Shown piece after piece: positions 17,210 to 26,502 of a DNA stretch of 64,000 bases (position 1 is its first letter; every line of letters begins with the position of its first letter). The translations under genes were made by a program, and so were the position numbers. Location of the stretch: NCBI RefSeq assembly GCF_015461835.1, contig NZ_JACOPX010000011.1, positions 62,001 to 126,000 of the forward strand, in the 5' to 3' direction. A model generated the notes under the pieces. The model did not search any database and had not been told where the DNA came from. It was given only the letters and a program-made list of their open reading frames with translations. This stretch comes from Pseudomonas neuropathica. Its GTDB lineage: Bacteria > Pseudomonadota > Gammaproteobacteria > Pseudomonadales > Pseudomonadaceae.

Positions 17210-18388
17210 TCAGGCGTACTGCGCGGCGGCGTAGCCGGAGGCCCAGGCCCACTGGAAGTTGAAACCGCCCAGATGCCCGGTGACGTCGAGCACTTCGCCG
17301 ATGAAGTACAGGCCAGGGCTTTTCAGCGATTCCATGGTCTTGGACGACACTTCGCGGGTATCGACGCCACCGAGTGTTACCTCGGCCGTGCGATAACCTT
17401 CAGTGCCCGCCGGCACCACTTTCCAGCTGCCCAGCTTCTCGGCGATTTCCGCCAGTTCCGCATGGGTGTACTGCTTCATCGGTTTGGACACGAACCAGTT
17501 ATCCGCCAACAGATTGGCCATCTTCTTGGTGAAGATCTCACCGAGCAGGGTCTTCAGCTCGCTGTTCGGACGCTCGGCCACTTGCTGCAGCAGCCAGCTC
17601 GCCGCGTCGTGATCCGGCAGCAGGTTGATCTCCACCGTGTCGCCGGATTCCCAGAACGATGAAATCTGCAAAATCGCCGGGCCGCTGAGGCCACGGTGAG
17701 TGAACAGAATATTCTCGCGAAAGCTCTGATCGTTGCAGCTGACCAGACAATCCACCGACGTCCCGGACAACTCGGTGCACAGTTCCTTGAGCTGATCGGT
17801 GATGGTGAACGGCACCAGCCCGGCGCGGGTCGGCAGCAGTTCATGGCCGAACTGTTTGGCCACTTGATAACCGAAACCGGTGGCGCCCAGCGTCGGGATC
17901 GACAGACCGCCGGTGGCGATCACCAGCGACTGGCACTGGATCTGGCCCAGTGTGGTGTCGAGCAGGTAACCGCTTTCGACCTTCTCGATGGTCTGGATCG
18001 AGGTGTCCAGATGCAGCTCCACACCGACCTGATCGCACTCGGTCAGGAGCATTTCGAGGATGTCGCTGGATTTGTTATCGCAGAACAACTGGCCGAGTTT
18101 CTTCTCGTGGTACGGCACGGCGTGTTTGCCGACCATGCCGATGAAATCCCACTGGGTGTAGCGCGCCAGTGCCGATTTGCAGAAATGCGGGTTCTGCGAG
18201 AGGAAATTGCTCGGTTCGGTGTACATGTTGGTGAAATTGCAACGACCACCGCCCGACATCAGGATTTTCTTGCCGGCCTTGTTCGCGTGGTCGAGCAGCA
18301 AAACCTGACGCCCACGCCCGGCGGCGGTCAGTGCACACATCAACCCAGCAGCGCCAGCGCCAATGATCACGACTTCGGTAGAGCGCAA
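17210..18388 (-). CDS. HI0933/YhiN-family NAD(P)/FAD-dependent oxidoreductase
   Basis: A 392-residue flavoprotein if the TTG at 18388 is used, preceded by AGAGGA; this gives RSTEVVIIGAGAAGLMCAL, with the dinucleotide motif right at the N-terminus as the family expects. A longer frame to 18490 would translate a type B repeat and is rejected. Other landmarks are KKILMSGGGRCNFTN near residue 47, LVIATGGLSIPTLGATGFGY near 155, FTHRGLSGPAIL near 230, and GGVDTREVSSKTMESL...GLYFIGEVLDVTGHLGGFN at the C-terminus. Some relatives (BaiN) act on bile-acid intermediates; the substrate here is unknown. Confidence 0.88.
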   Translation of the reverse strand: MRSTEVVIIGAGAAGLMCALTAAGRGRQVLLLDHANKAGKKILMSGGGRCNFTNMYTEPSNFLSQNPHFCKSALARYTQWDFIGMVGKHAVPYHEKKLGQLFCDNKSSDILEMLLTECDQVGVELHLDTSIQTIEKVESGYLLDTTLGQIQCQSLVIATGGLSIPTLGATGFGYQVAKQFGHELLPTRAGLVPFTITDQLKELCTELSGTSVDCLVSCNDQSFRENILFTHRGLSGPAILQISSFWESGDTVEINLLPDHDAASWLLQQVAERPNSELKTLLGEIFTKKMANLLADNWFVSKPMKQYTHAELAEIAEKLGSWKVVPAGTEGYRTAEVTLGGVDTREVSSKTMESLKSPGLYFIGEVLDVTGHLGGFNFQWAWASGYAAAQYA

Positions 18389-18424
18389 AACGGTGTCCTC
18401 TGAAATGTCACCACAAAACGAACT

Positions 18425-18520
18425 GTGTAGGAGCTGTCGAGTGAAACGAGGCTGCGATCCTTTGATCTTGTTTTTTAAGATCAAGATCAAAAGATCGCAG
18501 CCTGCGGCAGCTCCTACAGG
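18425..18520. repeat. Type B inverted repeat (copy 2)
   Basis: GTAGGAGCTGTCGAG...GCGATCCTTTGATCTTG pairs with the downstream complement. The left inner arm (GTCGAGTGAAACGAGGC) has diverged. It separates the dbpA 3' end from the flavoprotein promoter region. Confidence 0.88.
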
Positions 18521-18535
18521 GGAGTTACGTTGTTC

Positions 18536-19921
18536 TTACAAAATGCGTACGCGCAGCGAACGGCCTTTGATCTTGCCGTCGTTCAAACGCTGCAAGGCCT
18601 GCATGGCCACGGTGCGGTCCACGGCTACATAAGCCTGGAAGTCGAAGATCGCGATCTTGCCAACCTGCGCACCCGGAATACCGGCATCACCCGTCAGAGC
18701 GCCAAGAATGTCGCCCGGGCGAACCTTGTCTTTGCGCCCGGCACCGATGCACAGCGTGGTCATCGGCGGTTGCAGCGGGGCAAGGCCTTGGGACTTGAGG
18801 TTATCGACCTGATCCCAGTTCAGCGGCGACTTCTGCAACTGCTCGATGGCTTGTGCGCGGTGCGCTTCGCCCGGTGCAACCAGACTGATCGCGATGCCTT
18901 TCTCGCCAGCGCGACCGGTACGGCCAACGCGGTGAATGTGGATTTCCGAATCGCGCGCCAGTTCGACGTTGATCACCATGTCCAGCGCATCGATGTCCAG
19001 GCCACGGGCGGCGACGTCGGTGGCAACCAGTACCGACGTACTGCGGTTGGCGAACATCGCCAGCACCTGATCGCGGTCACGCTGTTCCAGGTCGCCGTGC
19101 AGGCCGACGGCGGAAATGCCTTTGGCGGTCAGGTGATCAACGGTTTCCTGAACCTGCTGCTTGGTGAAGCAGAACGCCACGCACGACGCCGGGCGGAAGT
19201 GGTGCAGGACTTTGGTCACCACGCTCATACGATCTTCCGGGGAAATCTCGTAGAAACGCTGCTCGATCTGCGTGTCATCGTGGAACGCTTCGGCTTTCAC
19301 CGTTTGCGGATCACGCATGAATTTCGACGCCAGTTGCTTGATGCCCACCGGGTAAGTCGCAGAGAACAACAGGGTCTGACGGCGTTCCGGGGTCTTGACG
19401 ATGATGTCTTCGATGGCGTCGTAGAAACCCATGTCGAGCATGCGGTCGGCTTCGTCGAGAATCAGAGTATTCAAGCCATCAAGGACCAGCGAACCCTTGC
19501 GCAGGTGCTGCTGGATGCGGCCAGGGGTGCCGACGATGATGTGCGCGCCGTGTTCCAGCGAAGCGATCTGCGGGCCGAACGACACGCCGCCACACAGGGT
19601 CAGGACCTTGATGTTGTCTTCGGCACGGGCCAGACGACGGACTTCCTTGGCAACCTGGTCGGCCAGCTCGCGCGTCGGGCAGATCACCAGTGCCTGGCAA
19701 CCGAAGTAGCGCGGGTTGATCGGGTTGAGCAGGCCGATGCCGAACGCGGCGGTCTTGCCGCTGCCGGTCTTGGCCTGAGCGATCAGGTCCATCCCCTTGA
19801 GGATCACCGGCAAGCTCTGCGCCTGGATCGGCGTCATCTGGGCATAACCGAGGGATTCGAGGTTAGCCAGCATGGCGGCGGACAGCGGCAGAGTATTAAA
19901 AGCGGTGGCGATGGTGGTCAC
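18536..19921 (-). CDS. dbpA: ATP-dependent RNA helicase DbpA
   Basis: A 461-residue DEAD-box helicase that remodels 23S rRNA during large-subunit assembly. The likely start is the GTG at 19921, giving TTIATAFNTLPLS. Motifs in order: Q motif (YAQMTPIQAQSLP), Walker A AKTGSGKT near 50, PTRELA, DEAD in LDEADRMLDMG near 150, SAT near 180, and helicase C motifs VATDVAARGLD and HRVGRTGRAG. The last about 75 residues (VRPGDILGALTGDAGIPGAQ...) are the DbpA RNA-recognition domain that binds hairpin 92 of 23S rRNA. Confidence 0.95.
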   Translation of the reverse strand: MTTIATAFNTLPLSAAMLANLESLGYAQMTPIQAQSLPVILKGMDLIAQAKTGSGKTAAFGIGLLNPINPRYFGCQALVICPTRELADQVAKEVRRLARAEDNIKVLTLCGGVSFGPQIASLEHGAHIIVGTPGRIQQHLRKGSLVLDGLNTLILDEADRMLDMGFYDAIEDIIVKTPERRQTLLFSATYPVGIKQLASKFMRDPQTVKAEAFHDDTQIEQRFYEISPEDRMSVVTKVLHHFRPASCVAFCFTKQQVQETVDHLTAKGISAVGLHGDLEQRDRDQVLAMFANRSTSVLVATDVAARGLDIDALDMVINVELARDSEIHIHRVGRTGRAGEKGIAISLVAPGEAHRAQAIEQLQKSPLNWDQVDNLKSQGLAPLQPPMTTLCIGAGRKDKVRPGDILGALTGDAGIPGAQVGKIAIFDFQAYVAVDRTVAMQALQRLNDGKIKGRSLRVRIL

Positions 19922-20001
19922 GGGACTGGCCTGCAAAACAAAATGTCGCGCAGTGTAGCAGCCCCGTGCCACTTTCTTCGAAAGTTCTGGACGAACAGTG
20001 G

Positions 20002-21429
20002 TTAATGTTCGATGTGTTCTTCCGGACGTTTGGCGCGGCGGCCGTCTTCTTTCGACAGTTGCGAGAAGATCGTCGCGGCCAGCATCGCCATGATCCCGAC
20101 GGTGACGAAGGTCAGCTGGAACGCGCCGAGCACGGTTTCCACGCCATCGTTACCGATCTCTGCGGTAAACCCGCCGAGCAATGCACCGGCGCAGGCAACG
20201 CCAAGACTCAATGACAACTGCGCAACCACCGAGAGCAAACTGTTGCCGCTGCTGGCGCTCGCATCGTCGAGATCGATCAGCGTCACCGTGTTCATCGCGG
20301 TGAATTGCAGCGAGTTGATCGCGCCGAGAATCGCCAGCAGACACAGCAGCAACCAGTACGGCGTCTGCTCGCTGACCAGGCCCATGCTCGCCAGCATGAT
20401 CCCCAGTGCCAGGGTGTTGCCGGTGAGCACGATGCGATAACCGAGCCGCTCAATCAGCGGCCGTGCCATCCACTTGGCAAACATCGCCGCCGCCGCCAGT
20501 GGCAGCATGCTCATCCCTGCTTGCGACGGTGAATAGCCCAGCGCCACTTGCAGCAGCAACGGCACCAGAAATGGCAATGCGCCGCTGCCCAGGCGGGCGA
20601 AGAGGTTGCCGAGAATGCCGACGGCAAACGTGCGGGTCTTGAACAGCGATGGCGCGAACAGCGGGTTTTCGATGTGCCCGGCGCGCAACCAGTACGCCGC
20701 CAGACATGCCAGACCGGCGAACAGCAGCAACATCACCCGCAGATGCGGCAAGTGCAGTTCGCCGAGGCCTTCCATGGCGATGGTGATCAGGATCATCGCC
20801 GCGCCGAACAGCAGGAAACCCAGGCTATCGAAACGCGTGCGCTCGGTGCCGCGCAGGTCGGGAATGAATTTCCACACGGCGTAGCAACCGATCACGCCGA
20901 CCGGCAGGTTGATGAGGAAGATCCAGTGCCACGTCAGGTACTCGACCATCCAGCCGCCCATGGTCGGGCCGATGAGCGGACCGAGCAGGCCGGGGATGGT
21001 GATGAAGCCCATGATCCGCACCAGTTCGGATCGCGGATAGGCGCGCAGTACGACGAGTCGCCCGACCGGTAGCATCAGCGCACCGCCCAGGCCCTGAATC
21101 ACCCGGGCGCCGACCAGCATGCTCAGACTGCTCGACAAGGCGCAGAGCAGCGAGCCGAAGCTGAACAACAAGATCGCGCCGAAGAAGATTTTCTTGGTGC
21201 CGAAACGGTCGGCGATCCAGCCTGAGGCTGGTATCAGCAAGGCCACGGTGAGCATGTAGGCGATGATCACGCCCTGCATGCGCAACGGGTCTTCGGCCAG
21301 GTCGCGGGCCATCGCTGGCAGGGCGGTGTTGAGGATGGTCCCGTCGAGGGACTGCATGAAGAACGCAATGGCGACGACCCACGGCAACCAGCGTGCGGTG
21401 ATGGCGTCGAGAGGCGGGCGGTTGGGCAT
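20002..21429 (-). CDS. mdtD: DHA2-type MFS multidrug transporter, MdtD-like
   Basis: A 475-residue inner-membrane exporter with 12-14 predicted helices. The loop 2-3 signature GWIADRFGTKKIFFGAI and the motif C-like GLLGPLIGPTMGGWMVEY of drug/proton antiporters are present; LDGTILNTALPAMA in helix 1 is typical of DHA2 members. The MdtD label rests on overall resemblance; substrates are unknown. No adjacent membrane-fusion protein, so it probably works alone. Confidence 0.85.
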   Translation of the reverse strand: MPNRPPLDAITARWLPWVVAIAFFMQSLDGTILNTALPAMARDLAEDPLRMQGVIIAYMLTVALLIPASGWIADRFGTKKIFFGAILLFSFGSLLCALSSSLSMLVGARVIQGLGGALMLPVGRLVVLRAYPRSELVRIMGFITIPGLLGPLIGPTMGGWMVEYLTWHWIFLINLPVGVIGCYAVWKFIPDLRGTERTRFDSLGFLLFGAAMILITIAMEGLGELHLPHLRVMLLLFAGLACLAAYWLRAGHIENPLFAPSLFKTRTFAVGILGNLFARLGSGALPFLVPLLLQVALGYSPSQAGMSMLPLAAAAMFAKWMARPLIERLGYRIVLTGNTLALGIMLASMGLVSEQTPYWLLLCLLAILGAINSLQFTAMNTVTLIDLDDASASSGNSLLSVVAQLSLSLGVACAGALLGGFTAEIGNDGVETVLGAFQLTFVTVGIMAMLAATIFSQLSKEDGRRAKRPEEHIEH

Positions 21430-21480
21430 GGAACCTCTTGTTGTTGGGGTTAATGCATATCCAAAGTCGAGCGCGGTCAG

Positions 21481-21570
21481 TGTGGGAGCGAGCTTGCTCG
21501 CGAAAGCGCTAGGTCAGTCGTCATCAATGTTGAACGACATGGCCTCTTCGCGAGCAAGCTCGCTCCCACA
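21481..21570. repeat. Type A REP inverted pair
   Basis: TGTGGGAGCGAGCTTGCTCG and its complement about 40 bases apart, between the mdtD start and the 3' end of the TldE-like gene. Confidence 0.9.
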
Positions 21571-21582
21571 GGTGTCGCGGTG

Positions 21583-22920
21583 TTACAGGGTCAGAGTCAA
21601 ACGGCTAACCAGCGCTCCCGGCAGCAACGCCGATGAGGTATTGCGCTGGCTGTACGTACTCGCCGACAGCAACAACTCACGCTCGGCGGTCAACGCTTCC
21701 AGCTGCGAACCGAGCAGGCTGTAGGCGCTGTCGTCGAAGCGCATGGTGCTGACCGGCGCCTGGATCTCGCCGTTTTCGACCCAGAAGGTCGCAAACCGAG
21801 TCATGCCGGTCATGCGCGCCGCCGGTTGATCCGAGTAGTTCAGGTACCACAGGTTGCTGATGTACAGCCCGGTGCCCAACTGTTTGAGGATCTCTGCTTG
21901 CGCCAGATCTCCCGCCGCCATGTTCAACGCACTAGGCATTTCCCCGCCGCCGGCGCCGTTGGCGGTCAGGCCATATTCCGCTGCACTGCGCGAGCCAACC
22001 AGTTGATCACCGGCCTTGCCTTCGACGATCAGGCGCAAATCGCTGCGCGGATAACCTTCGCCGGAAAACGCCGGGCTCAGCGATTCGCTGACTTTCTCAT
22101 CCAGCGACAGCAGCGGACTGAAGGCCTGATCGCCGACATACAGCTTCTGCAGCGGGCTGCTCTTGCTGGCGATCGACTGCGCCGAGAAACCGCCCCAGCT
22201 CAGCATGCCCATGATTTCTTCCAGCGCCGCCGGTGCCAGATACGCGCGGTACTGCCCCGGCGCCAAGGTGCGCAGTGGGCGGCCGAGAAACTCCAGTTGC
22301 TCGCGAGCCTGGCCGAAGCGCTTGGCGAAGCTTTCGCTGCTCCAGTCATGCCCGACGTAGCTGGCTTTTACTGCTTCGCCGTTCTCGTGGAACAGGCTGA
22401 AGTCGAAGTTGAAGCTGTTGGCCTGATGCCAGCCAAATGCGCCTGAAGAACTGGCGAAACCACGGCTGATCGGGCCGGCGGCATAGAAACCCACCAGATC
22501 CAGACCTTCAGCGGCAGCGCAGATTTCATCGACAACCTGTTCGGTGTCCGGCAGCGGATGCTCCTGCACATTTTTGCTCTGCCAGCCGTTGTGGTTGAGC
22601 AACAGGTACGGATCCTGCGGCAGCAGCGGCAGGGTTTCGCGCAGTTGTTGCAGGCCTTCGGCGAGGCGTTGCAGATCGCCTTCCTGATCACCGGACAAAG
22701 TGACCTGGAGGTCGGCGTGGCGACCGTCGTTGATCAGTTTCAGGACGATATTGGCCTGCTGCACTTGCCCGGCCTGACGCACCTTGGCGTGATTGAAACG
22801 CACGAACGCCGAGGATTCGGCGGCATAGCTGAGGGTGAACTGTTCCGGCTCGCGCACGCTGTCGCGCAGCCAATTGACCATGACCTTGAAGGCGTCGGAC
22901 TGACTCTTCGAAATGCTCAT
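21583..22920 (-). CDS. TldE/PmbA-like subunit of a TldD-type protease pair
   Basis: A 445-residue member of the TldD/PmbA family lacking the metal-binding HExxxH motif, as expected of the non-catalytic TldE partner. Conserved parts include LDLVGFYAAGPISRGFASSSG near 140, ALEEIMGMLSWGGFSAQS near 230, and the C-terminal SNLWYLNYSDQPAARMTGMTRFATFWVENGEI. It overlaps the upstream partner by one base (TGATG). TldD/TldE complexes degrade unfolded or leader peptides. This is probably an extra paralogous pair besides the housekeeping tldD and pmbA; I cannot see those here. Confidence 0.85.
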   Translation of the reverse strand: MSISKSQSDAFKVMVNWLRDSVREPEQFTLSYAAESSAFVRFNHAKVRQAGQVQQANIVLKLINDGRHADLQVTLSGDQEGDLQRLAEGLQQLRETLPLLPQDPYLLLNHNGWQSKNVQEHPLPDTEQVVDEICAAAEGLDLVGFYAAGPISRGFASSSGAFGWHQANSFNFDFSLFHENGEAVKASYVGHDWSSESFAKRFGQAREQLEFLGRPLRTLAPGQYRAYLAPAALEEIMGMLSWGGFSAQSIASKSSPLQKLYVGDQAFSPLLSLDEKVSESLSPAFSGEGYPRSDLRLIVEGKAGDQLVGSRSAAEYGLTANGAGGGEMPSALNMAAGDLAQAEILKQLGTGLYISNLWYLNYSDQPAARMTGMTRFATFWVENGEIQAPVSTMRFDDSAYSLLGSQLEALTAERELLLSASTYSQRNTSSALLPGALVSRLTLTL

Positions 22921-24362
22921 CAGGCGTCTCCCCCAAACACATCAACGTTGCTGAATACGCAGGCCGGCGAAGCGTGGCCGACGCGGATCACCTGGTTCGG
23001 TTCGCCCTTGCCGCAGTTCGGCGTGCCCAGCACCTTGACGGTGTTGGCGTCGCCGACGGCGCGCAGGCTTTTCCAGAAGTGCGCGGAAATCGCCCGGTAG
23101 TTCGGGTTTTTCACCACACCTTTCAGTTCACCGTTTTCGATCAACTGGCCCCATTCACAGCCGAACTGGAATTTGTTGCGCGCATCGTCGATCGACCATG
23201 AGCGGTTGGTGCTCATCAGGATGCCGTTCTCGATGCCTTCGATCAGTTTGTTCAGAGGCTGATCGCCAGGTTCGATATTGAGGTTGGCCATGCGGTCGAT
23301 CGGCGGGCGGTTCCAGCCGCAGGCGCGGCTGTTGGCAACGCCATCGAGACCGGCGCGGAACTGCGACAGCGCACCGCCCAGCGGGCGCAACAACAGGCCA
23401 TCGCGGATCAGGAATTGTTTGCAGGCCTTGCTGCCATCGTCATCGTGGCCATAGCTGGCGAGTTCTTCGGGAATGCCCGGATCGAAGGTCACGTTCAGCA
23501 ATTTGGAACCGTATTGCAGGCTGCCGAAGTCGCTGGCTTTGACGAAACTGGTGCCGGCGTAATTGCGCTCGTCGCCGAGGATGCGGTCGAGTTCCAGCGG
23601 GTGGCCGATGGATTCGTGGATTTGCAGCATCATTTGATCAGGCATCAACAGCAGGTCGCGCGGGCCTTGCGGGGTGTTCGGCGCAAGCAGCAGTTGCAGG
23701 GCCTGATCGGCGACTTGCGGGCCGGCGCCGATCAGGCCGCAGCGGCTGATCACATCAGCGCCGCCCTGTTGGCCGAAATTCTCGCGGCCGAGGCTACGGG
23801 TCTGGCTGTCGTTGCCATCGTAAGCGGTGACGTCGAGGCCCGGGTAGACGAAGCGCTGCGCCTGGCGCAATTGCGCCCCGGCGCTGCTCAGGTAGATCTG
23901 TTCGACGTGGGTAATGCCAATGCTCACTTCCCAATTCACCAGGCGCTCATCCTTTGGCACCGAGGCTGATTCCGCGCCGAGCAGCTCAAAACATTCGCTC
24001 AGGGAAGGGGAGGCTTGGTCGAGATTGGGTGAAAAGTAATCAGCGCGATCGCTGGACACCGGCTGATCGCGCAGGTCGAGCAAGGCGTGCGGCTTGAGGC
24101 GGCGGGCTTGCTGCTCGGCGCGTTCGAGGGCGGCTTGCAGACCTTGTTGCGACAGGTCGTTGGTCGCCGCGTAGGCCTCAACGCCATTGACGCGCACGGT
24201 GAGCATCGCGCCTTCGTCGCGTCTCAGGCTCGGCGGCTCGGCGACATTCTTGCGCACCGACAGATATTGCCCGGACTCGCGTACATACCGCAGGGAAAAA
24301 AACTCAGCGCCCGTGCGCAAGGCAGCAAAGCGCTGCTTGAGCTGGGGGTGGAAATCAAACAT
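22920..24362 (-). CDS. TldD-like metalloprotease subunit
   Basis: A 480-residue TldD-family protein with the zinc site HESIGH (QIHESIGHPLELDR, about residue 245) inside its conserved block and GTSFVKASDFGSLQYGSKLLNVTFD after it. The C-terminal TPNCGKGEPNQVIRVGHASPACVF completes the catalytic domain. With the overlapping TldE-like gene it should form the heterodimer whose internal cavity admits only extended peptides. Cytoplasmic; substrate unknown; no precursor-peptide gene is seen nearby. GGAGGTT precedes the ATG. Confidence 0.88.
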   Translation of the reverse strand: MFDFHPQLKQRFAALRTGAEFFSLRYVRESGQYLSVRKNVAEPPSLRRDEGAMLTVRVNGVEAYAATNDLSQQGLQAALERAEQQARRLKPHALLDLRDQPVSSDRADYFSPNLDQASPSLSECFELLGAESASVPKDERLVNWEVSIGITHVEQIYLSSAGAQLRQAQRFVYPGLDVTAYDGNDSQTRSLGRENFGQQGGADVISRCGLIGAGPQVADQALQLLLAPNTPQGPRDLLLMPDQMMLQIHESIGHPLELDRILGDERNYAGTSFVKASDFGSLQYGSKLLNVTFDPGIPEELASYGHDDDGSKACKQFLIRDGLLLRPLGGALSQFRAGLDGVANSRACGWNRPPIDRMANLNIEPGDQPLNKLIEGIENGILMSTNRSWSIDDARNKFQFGCEWGQLIENGELKGVVKNPNYRAISAHFWKSLRAVGDANTVKVLGTPNCGKGEPNQVIRVGHASPACVFSNVDVFGGDA

Positions 24363-24529
24363 TCGGGAACCTCCTTGTCAGGGGGGAAGCGGTAGAGCCG
24401 CGGCGGGGAGGGGGTGAAACGGTTGCGCGAGGTCTAGAGTAGGCCTGCGTGGGGGTAGGATCAAGTGAAGAGGGGGTGTAGGGGGATTTACTGTGTAGCG
24501 GGGGAATTTGTGCTGAATGGTAGGGCCTC

Positions 24530-24621
24530 ATCGCGAGCAGGCTCACTCCTACAGTTAATCTCCAGTGTTCACATAATGTGTGTTCACTGGAGATCCTTGT
24601 AGGAGTGAGCCTGCTCGCGAT
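24530..24621. repeat. Type A REP pair with extra inner palindrome
   Basis: ATCGCGAGCAGGCTCACTCC and its complement enclose a second palindrome, ATCTCCAGTG...CACTGGAGAT, so the whole 92 bases can fold as one long hairpin. The remaining bases of the 283-base gap (24363-24529) are G-rich on the plus strand with no gene seen. Confidence 0.9.
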
Positions 24622-24645
24622 CAGCCTTGATACGGTGTAACTGAA

Positions 24646-26349
24646 TTACTGAGCAGCAGGCGTGATATCACGCATCGGCTTGCCTTTGACCGGCGCATCG
24701 CCCGCGACGTAGTACGGCGCGGTGCTGCGCGGCAGTGGCTGGCGGCCACGGATCTTGTCGGCGATTTTCTCGGCGATCATGATCGTTGGCGCGTTGAGGT
24801 TGCCGGTGGTGATGATCGGCATGATCGAGGCATCGACCACACGCAGGCTCTGCATGCCGTGCACGCGACCTTCGCCATCCACTACAGCCATCTCGTCGGT
24901 GCCCATCTTGCACGAGCAGGACGGGTGGAACGCGGTTTCGGCGTGCTCACGGATGAACTTGTCCAACTGCTCATCGGTTTGCACTTCGATGCCCGGGCTG
25001 ATTTCTCGACCACGGAAAGCGTCCAGCGCAGGCTGTTGCATGATTTCGCGGGTCAGGCGAATGCCGTCGCGGAATTCCTGCCAGTCTTGCTCGGTGGCCA
25101 TGTAGTTGAACAGGATGCTCGGGTGCTGGCGCGGGTCTTTCGACTTGGCCTGGATGCGACCACGGCTTGGCGAACGCATGGAACCCATGTGCGCCTGGAA
25201 GCCGTGCTCTTTCACACCGTTGCTGCCGTTGTAGTTAATCGCTACCGGCAGGAAGTGGTACTGGATGTTCGGCCATTCGAATTCCGGACGCGAACGGATG
25301 AAACCGCCGGCTTCGAACTGGTTGCTGGCGCCGATGCCGGTGCCGTTGAACAGCCACTCGGCACCGATGGCTGGCTGGTTGTACCAGAGCAGCGACGGGT
25401 ACAGCGAAACCGGCTGGGTGCAAGCGTATTGCAGGTACAGCTCAAGGTGATCCTGCAGGTTTTCACCGACGCCCGGCAGGTCGTGAACCACCGGAATGTC
25501 GAGCGACTTCAGCAGTTCGGCAGGGCCGACACCGGAACGCTGCAGAATTTGCGGCGAAGCGATGGCGCCGGAGCACAGCAGGACTTCTTTACGGGCTTTG
25601 GCTTCAACGCGCTCTTCGGCGTCGCCGACCAGATAACGCACGCCAACCGCACGCTTGCCTTCGAACAGAATCTTGTCGGTCAGGGCGTGGGTGACGATGG
25701 TCAGGGTCGAACGCTTTTTAGCGGTGTCGAGGTAGCCACGGGCGGTGGAAGCACGACGGCCGTTCGGCGTCACGGTGCGGTCCATCGGGCCGAAGCCTTC
25801 CTGCTGGTAACCGTTCAAGTCTTCGGTACGCGGGTAACCGGCCTGCACGCCGGCTTCAACCATGGCGTGGAACAGCGGGTTGTTGCCCGCCTTCGGCGTG
25901 GTCACGCTGACCGGGCCTTCGCCACCGTGGTAATCGTTCGGGCCGATGTCGCGGGTTTCGGCTTTGCGGAAGTACGGCAGGCAGTCGAGGTACGACCAGT
26001 TTTCCAGGCCTGGCAGTTTTGCCCAGCCGTCGTAGTCCATCGCGTTACCACGGATGTAGCACATGCCGTTGATCAGCGAGGAACCGCCGAGGCCTTTGCC
26101 GCGACCGCATTCCATCCGGCGACCGTCCATGTGTGGCTCGGGATCGGTTTCGTACGCCCAGTTGTAGCGACGACCTTGCAGTGGGAACGCCAGGGCGGCC
26201 GGCATTTGCGTGCGGAAGTCGAAACGGTAGTCCGGGCCGCCTGCTTCAAGCAGCAGAACGGTGACGCCTTCGTCTTCAGTCAGACGGGTCGCCAGGGTGT
26301 TACCGGCCGAGCCGGCACCGATGATGATGTAATCGAATTCTTGGGACAT
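24646..26349 (-). CDS. betA: Choline dehydrogenase
   Basis: A 567-residue GMC flavoenzyme that oxidises choline to betaine aldehyde, membrane-associated. Starts at the ATG at 26349 (MSQEFDY) behind AGAGGG. The FAD motif [17 protein letters not shown] is at the N-terminus, [20 protein letters not shown] near 80 is the GMC signature 1, and HPSCSCKMG near 465 carries the catalytic His. It follows betB on the same strand with a REP in between, in the order betI-betB-betA. Confidence 0.96.
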   Translation of the reverse strand: MSQEFDYIIIGAGSAGNTLATRLTEDEGVTVLLLEAGGPDYRFDFRTQMPAALAFPLQGRRYNWAYETDPEPHMDGRRMECGRGKGLGGSSLINGMCYIRGNAMDYDGWAKLPGLENWSYLDCLPYFRKAETRDIGPNDYHGGEGPVSVTTPKAGNNPLFHAMVEAGVQAGYPRTEDLNGYQQEGFGPMDRTVTPNGRRASTARGYLDTAKKRSTLTIVTHALTDKILFEGKRAVGVRYLVGDAEERVEAKARKEVLLCSGAIASPQILQRSGVGPAELLKSLDIPVVHDLPGVGENLQDHLELYLQYACTQPVSLYPSLLWYNQPAIGAEWLFNGTGIGASNQFEAGGFIRSRPEFEWPNIQYHFLPVAINYNGSNGVKEHGFQAHMGSMRSPSRGRIQAKSKDPRQHPSILFNYMATEQDWQEFRDGIRLTREIMQQPALDAFRGREISPGIEVQTDEQLDKFIREHAETAFHPSCSCKMGTDEMAVVDGEGRVHGMQSLRVVDASIMPIITTGNLNAPTIMIAEKIADKIRGRQPLPRSTAPYYVAGDAPVKGKPMRDITPAAQ

Positions 26350-26408
26350 TGAATGCACCCTCTTTAGATGTGGTCAGGTCGGGCCTGACGAGTGCTTTGC
26401 ACTCGAAC

Positions 26409-26470
26409 CGCGAGCGGGCTCACTCCCATAGGAGACACTGTTCCAATGTGGGAGCGAGCCTGCTCGCGAA
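26409..26470. repeat. Type A REP pair between betB and betA
   Basis: CGCGAGCGGGCTCACTCCCA and GGGAGCGAGCCTGCTCGCG enclose a short loop inside the bet operon; it may set relative transcript stability. Confidence 0.88.
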
Positions 26471-26502
26471 GACGGCCTCACGAGCAATACAAGACTCGGG
26501 TC

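Noticed and set aside
18389-18490. N-terminal extension of the flavoprotein gene to 18490
   Set aside because: It translates a type B repeat; the dinucleotide-binding motif should lie at the very N-terminus, which the TTG start at 18388 gives.
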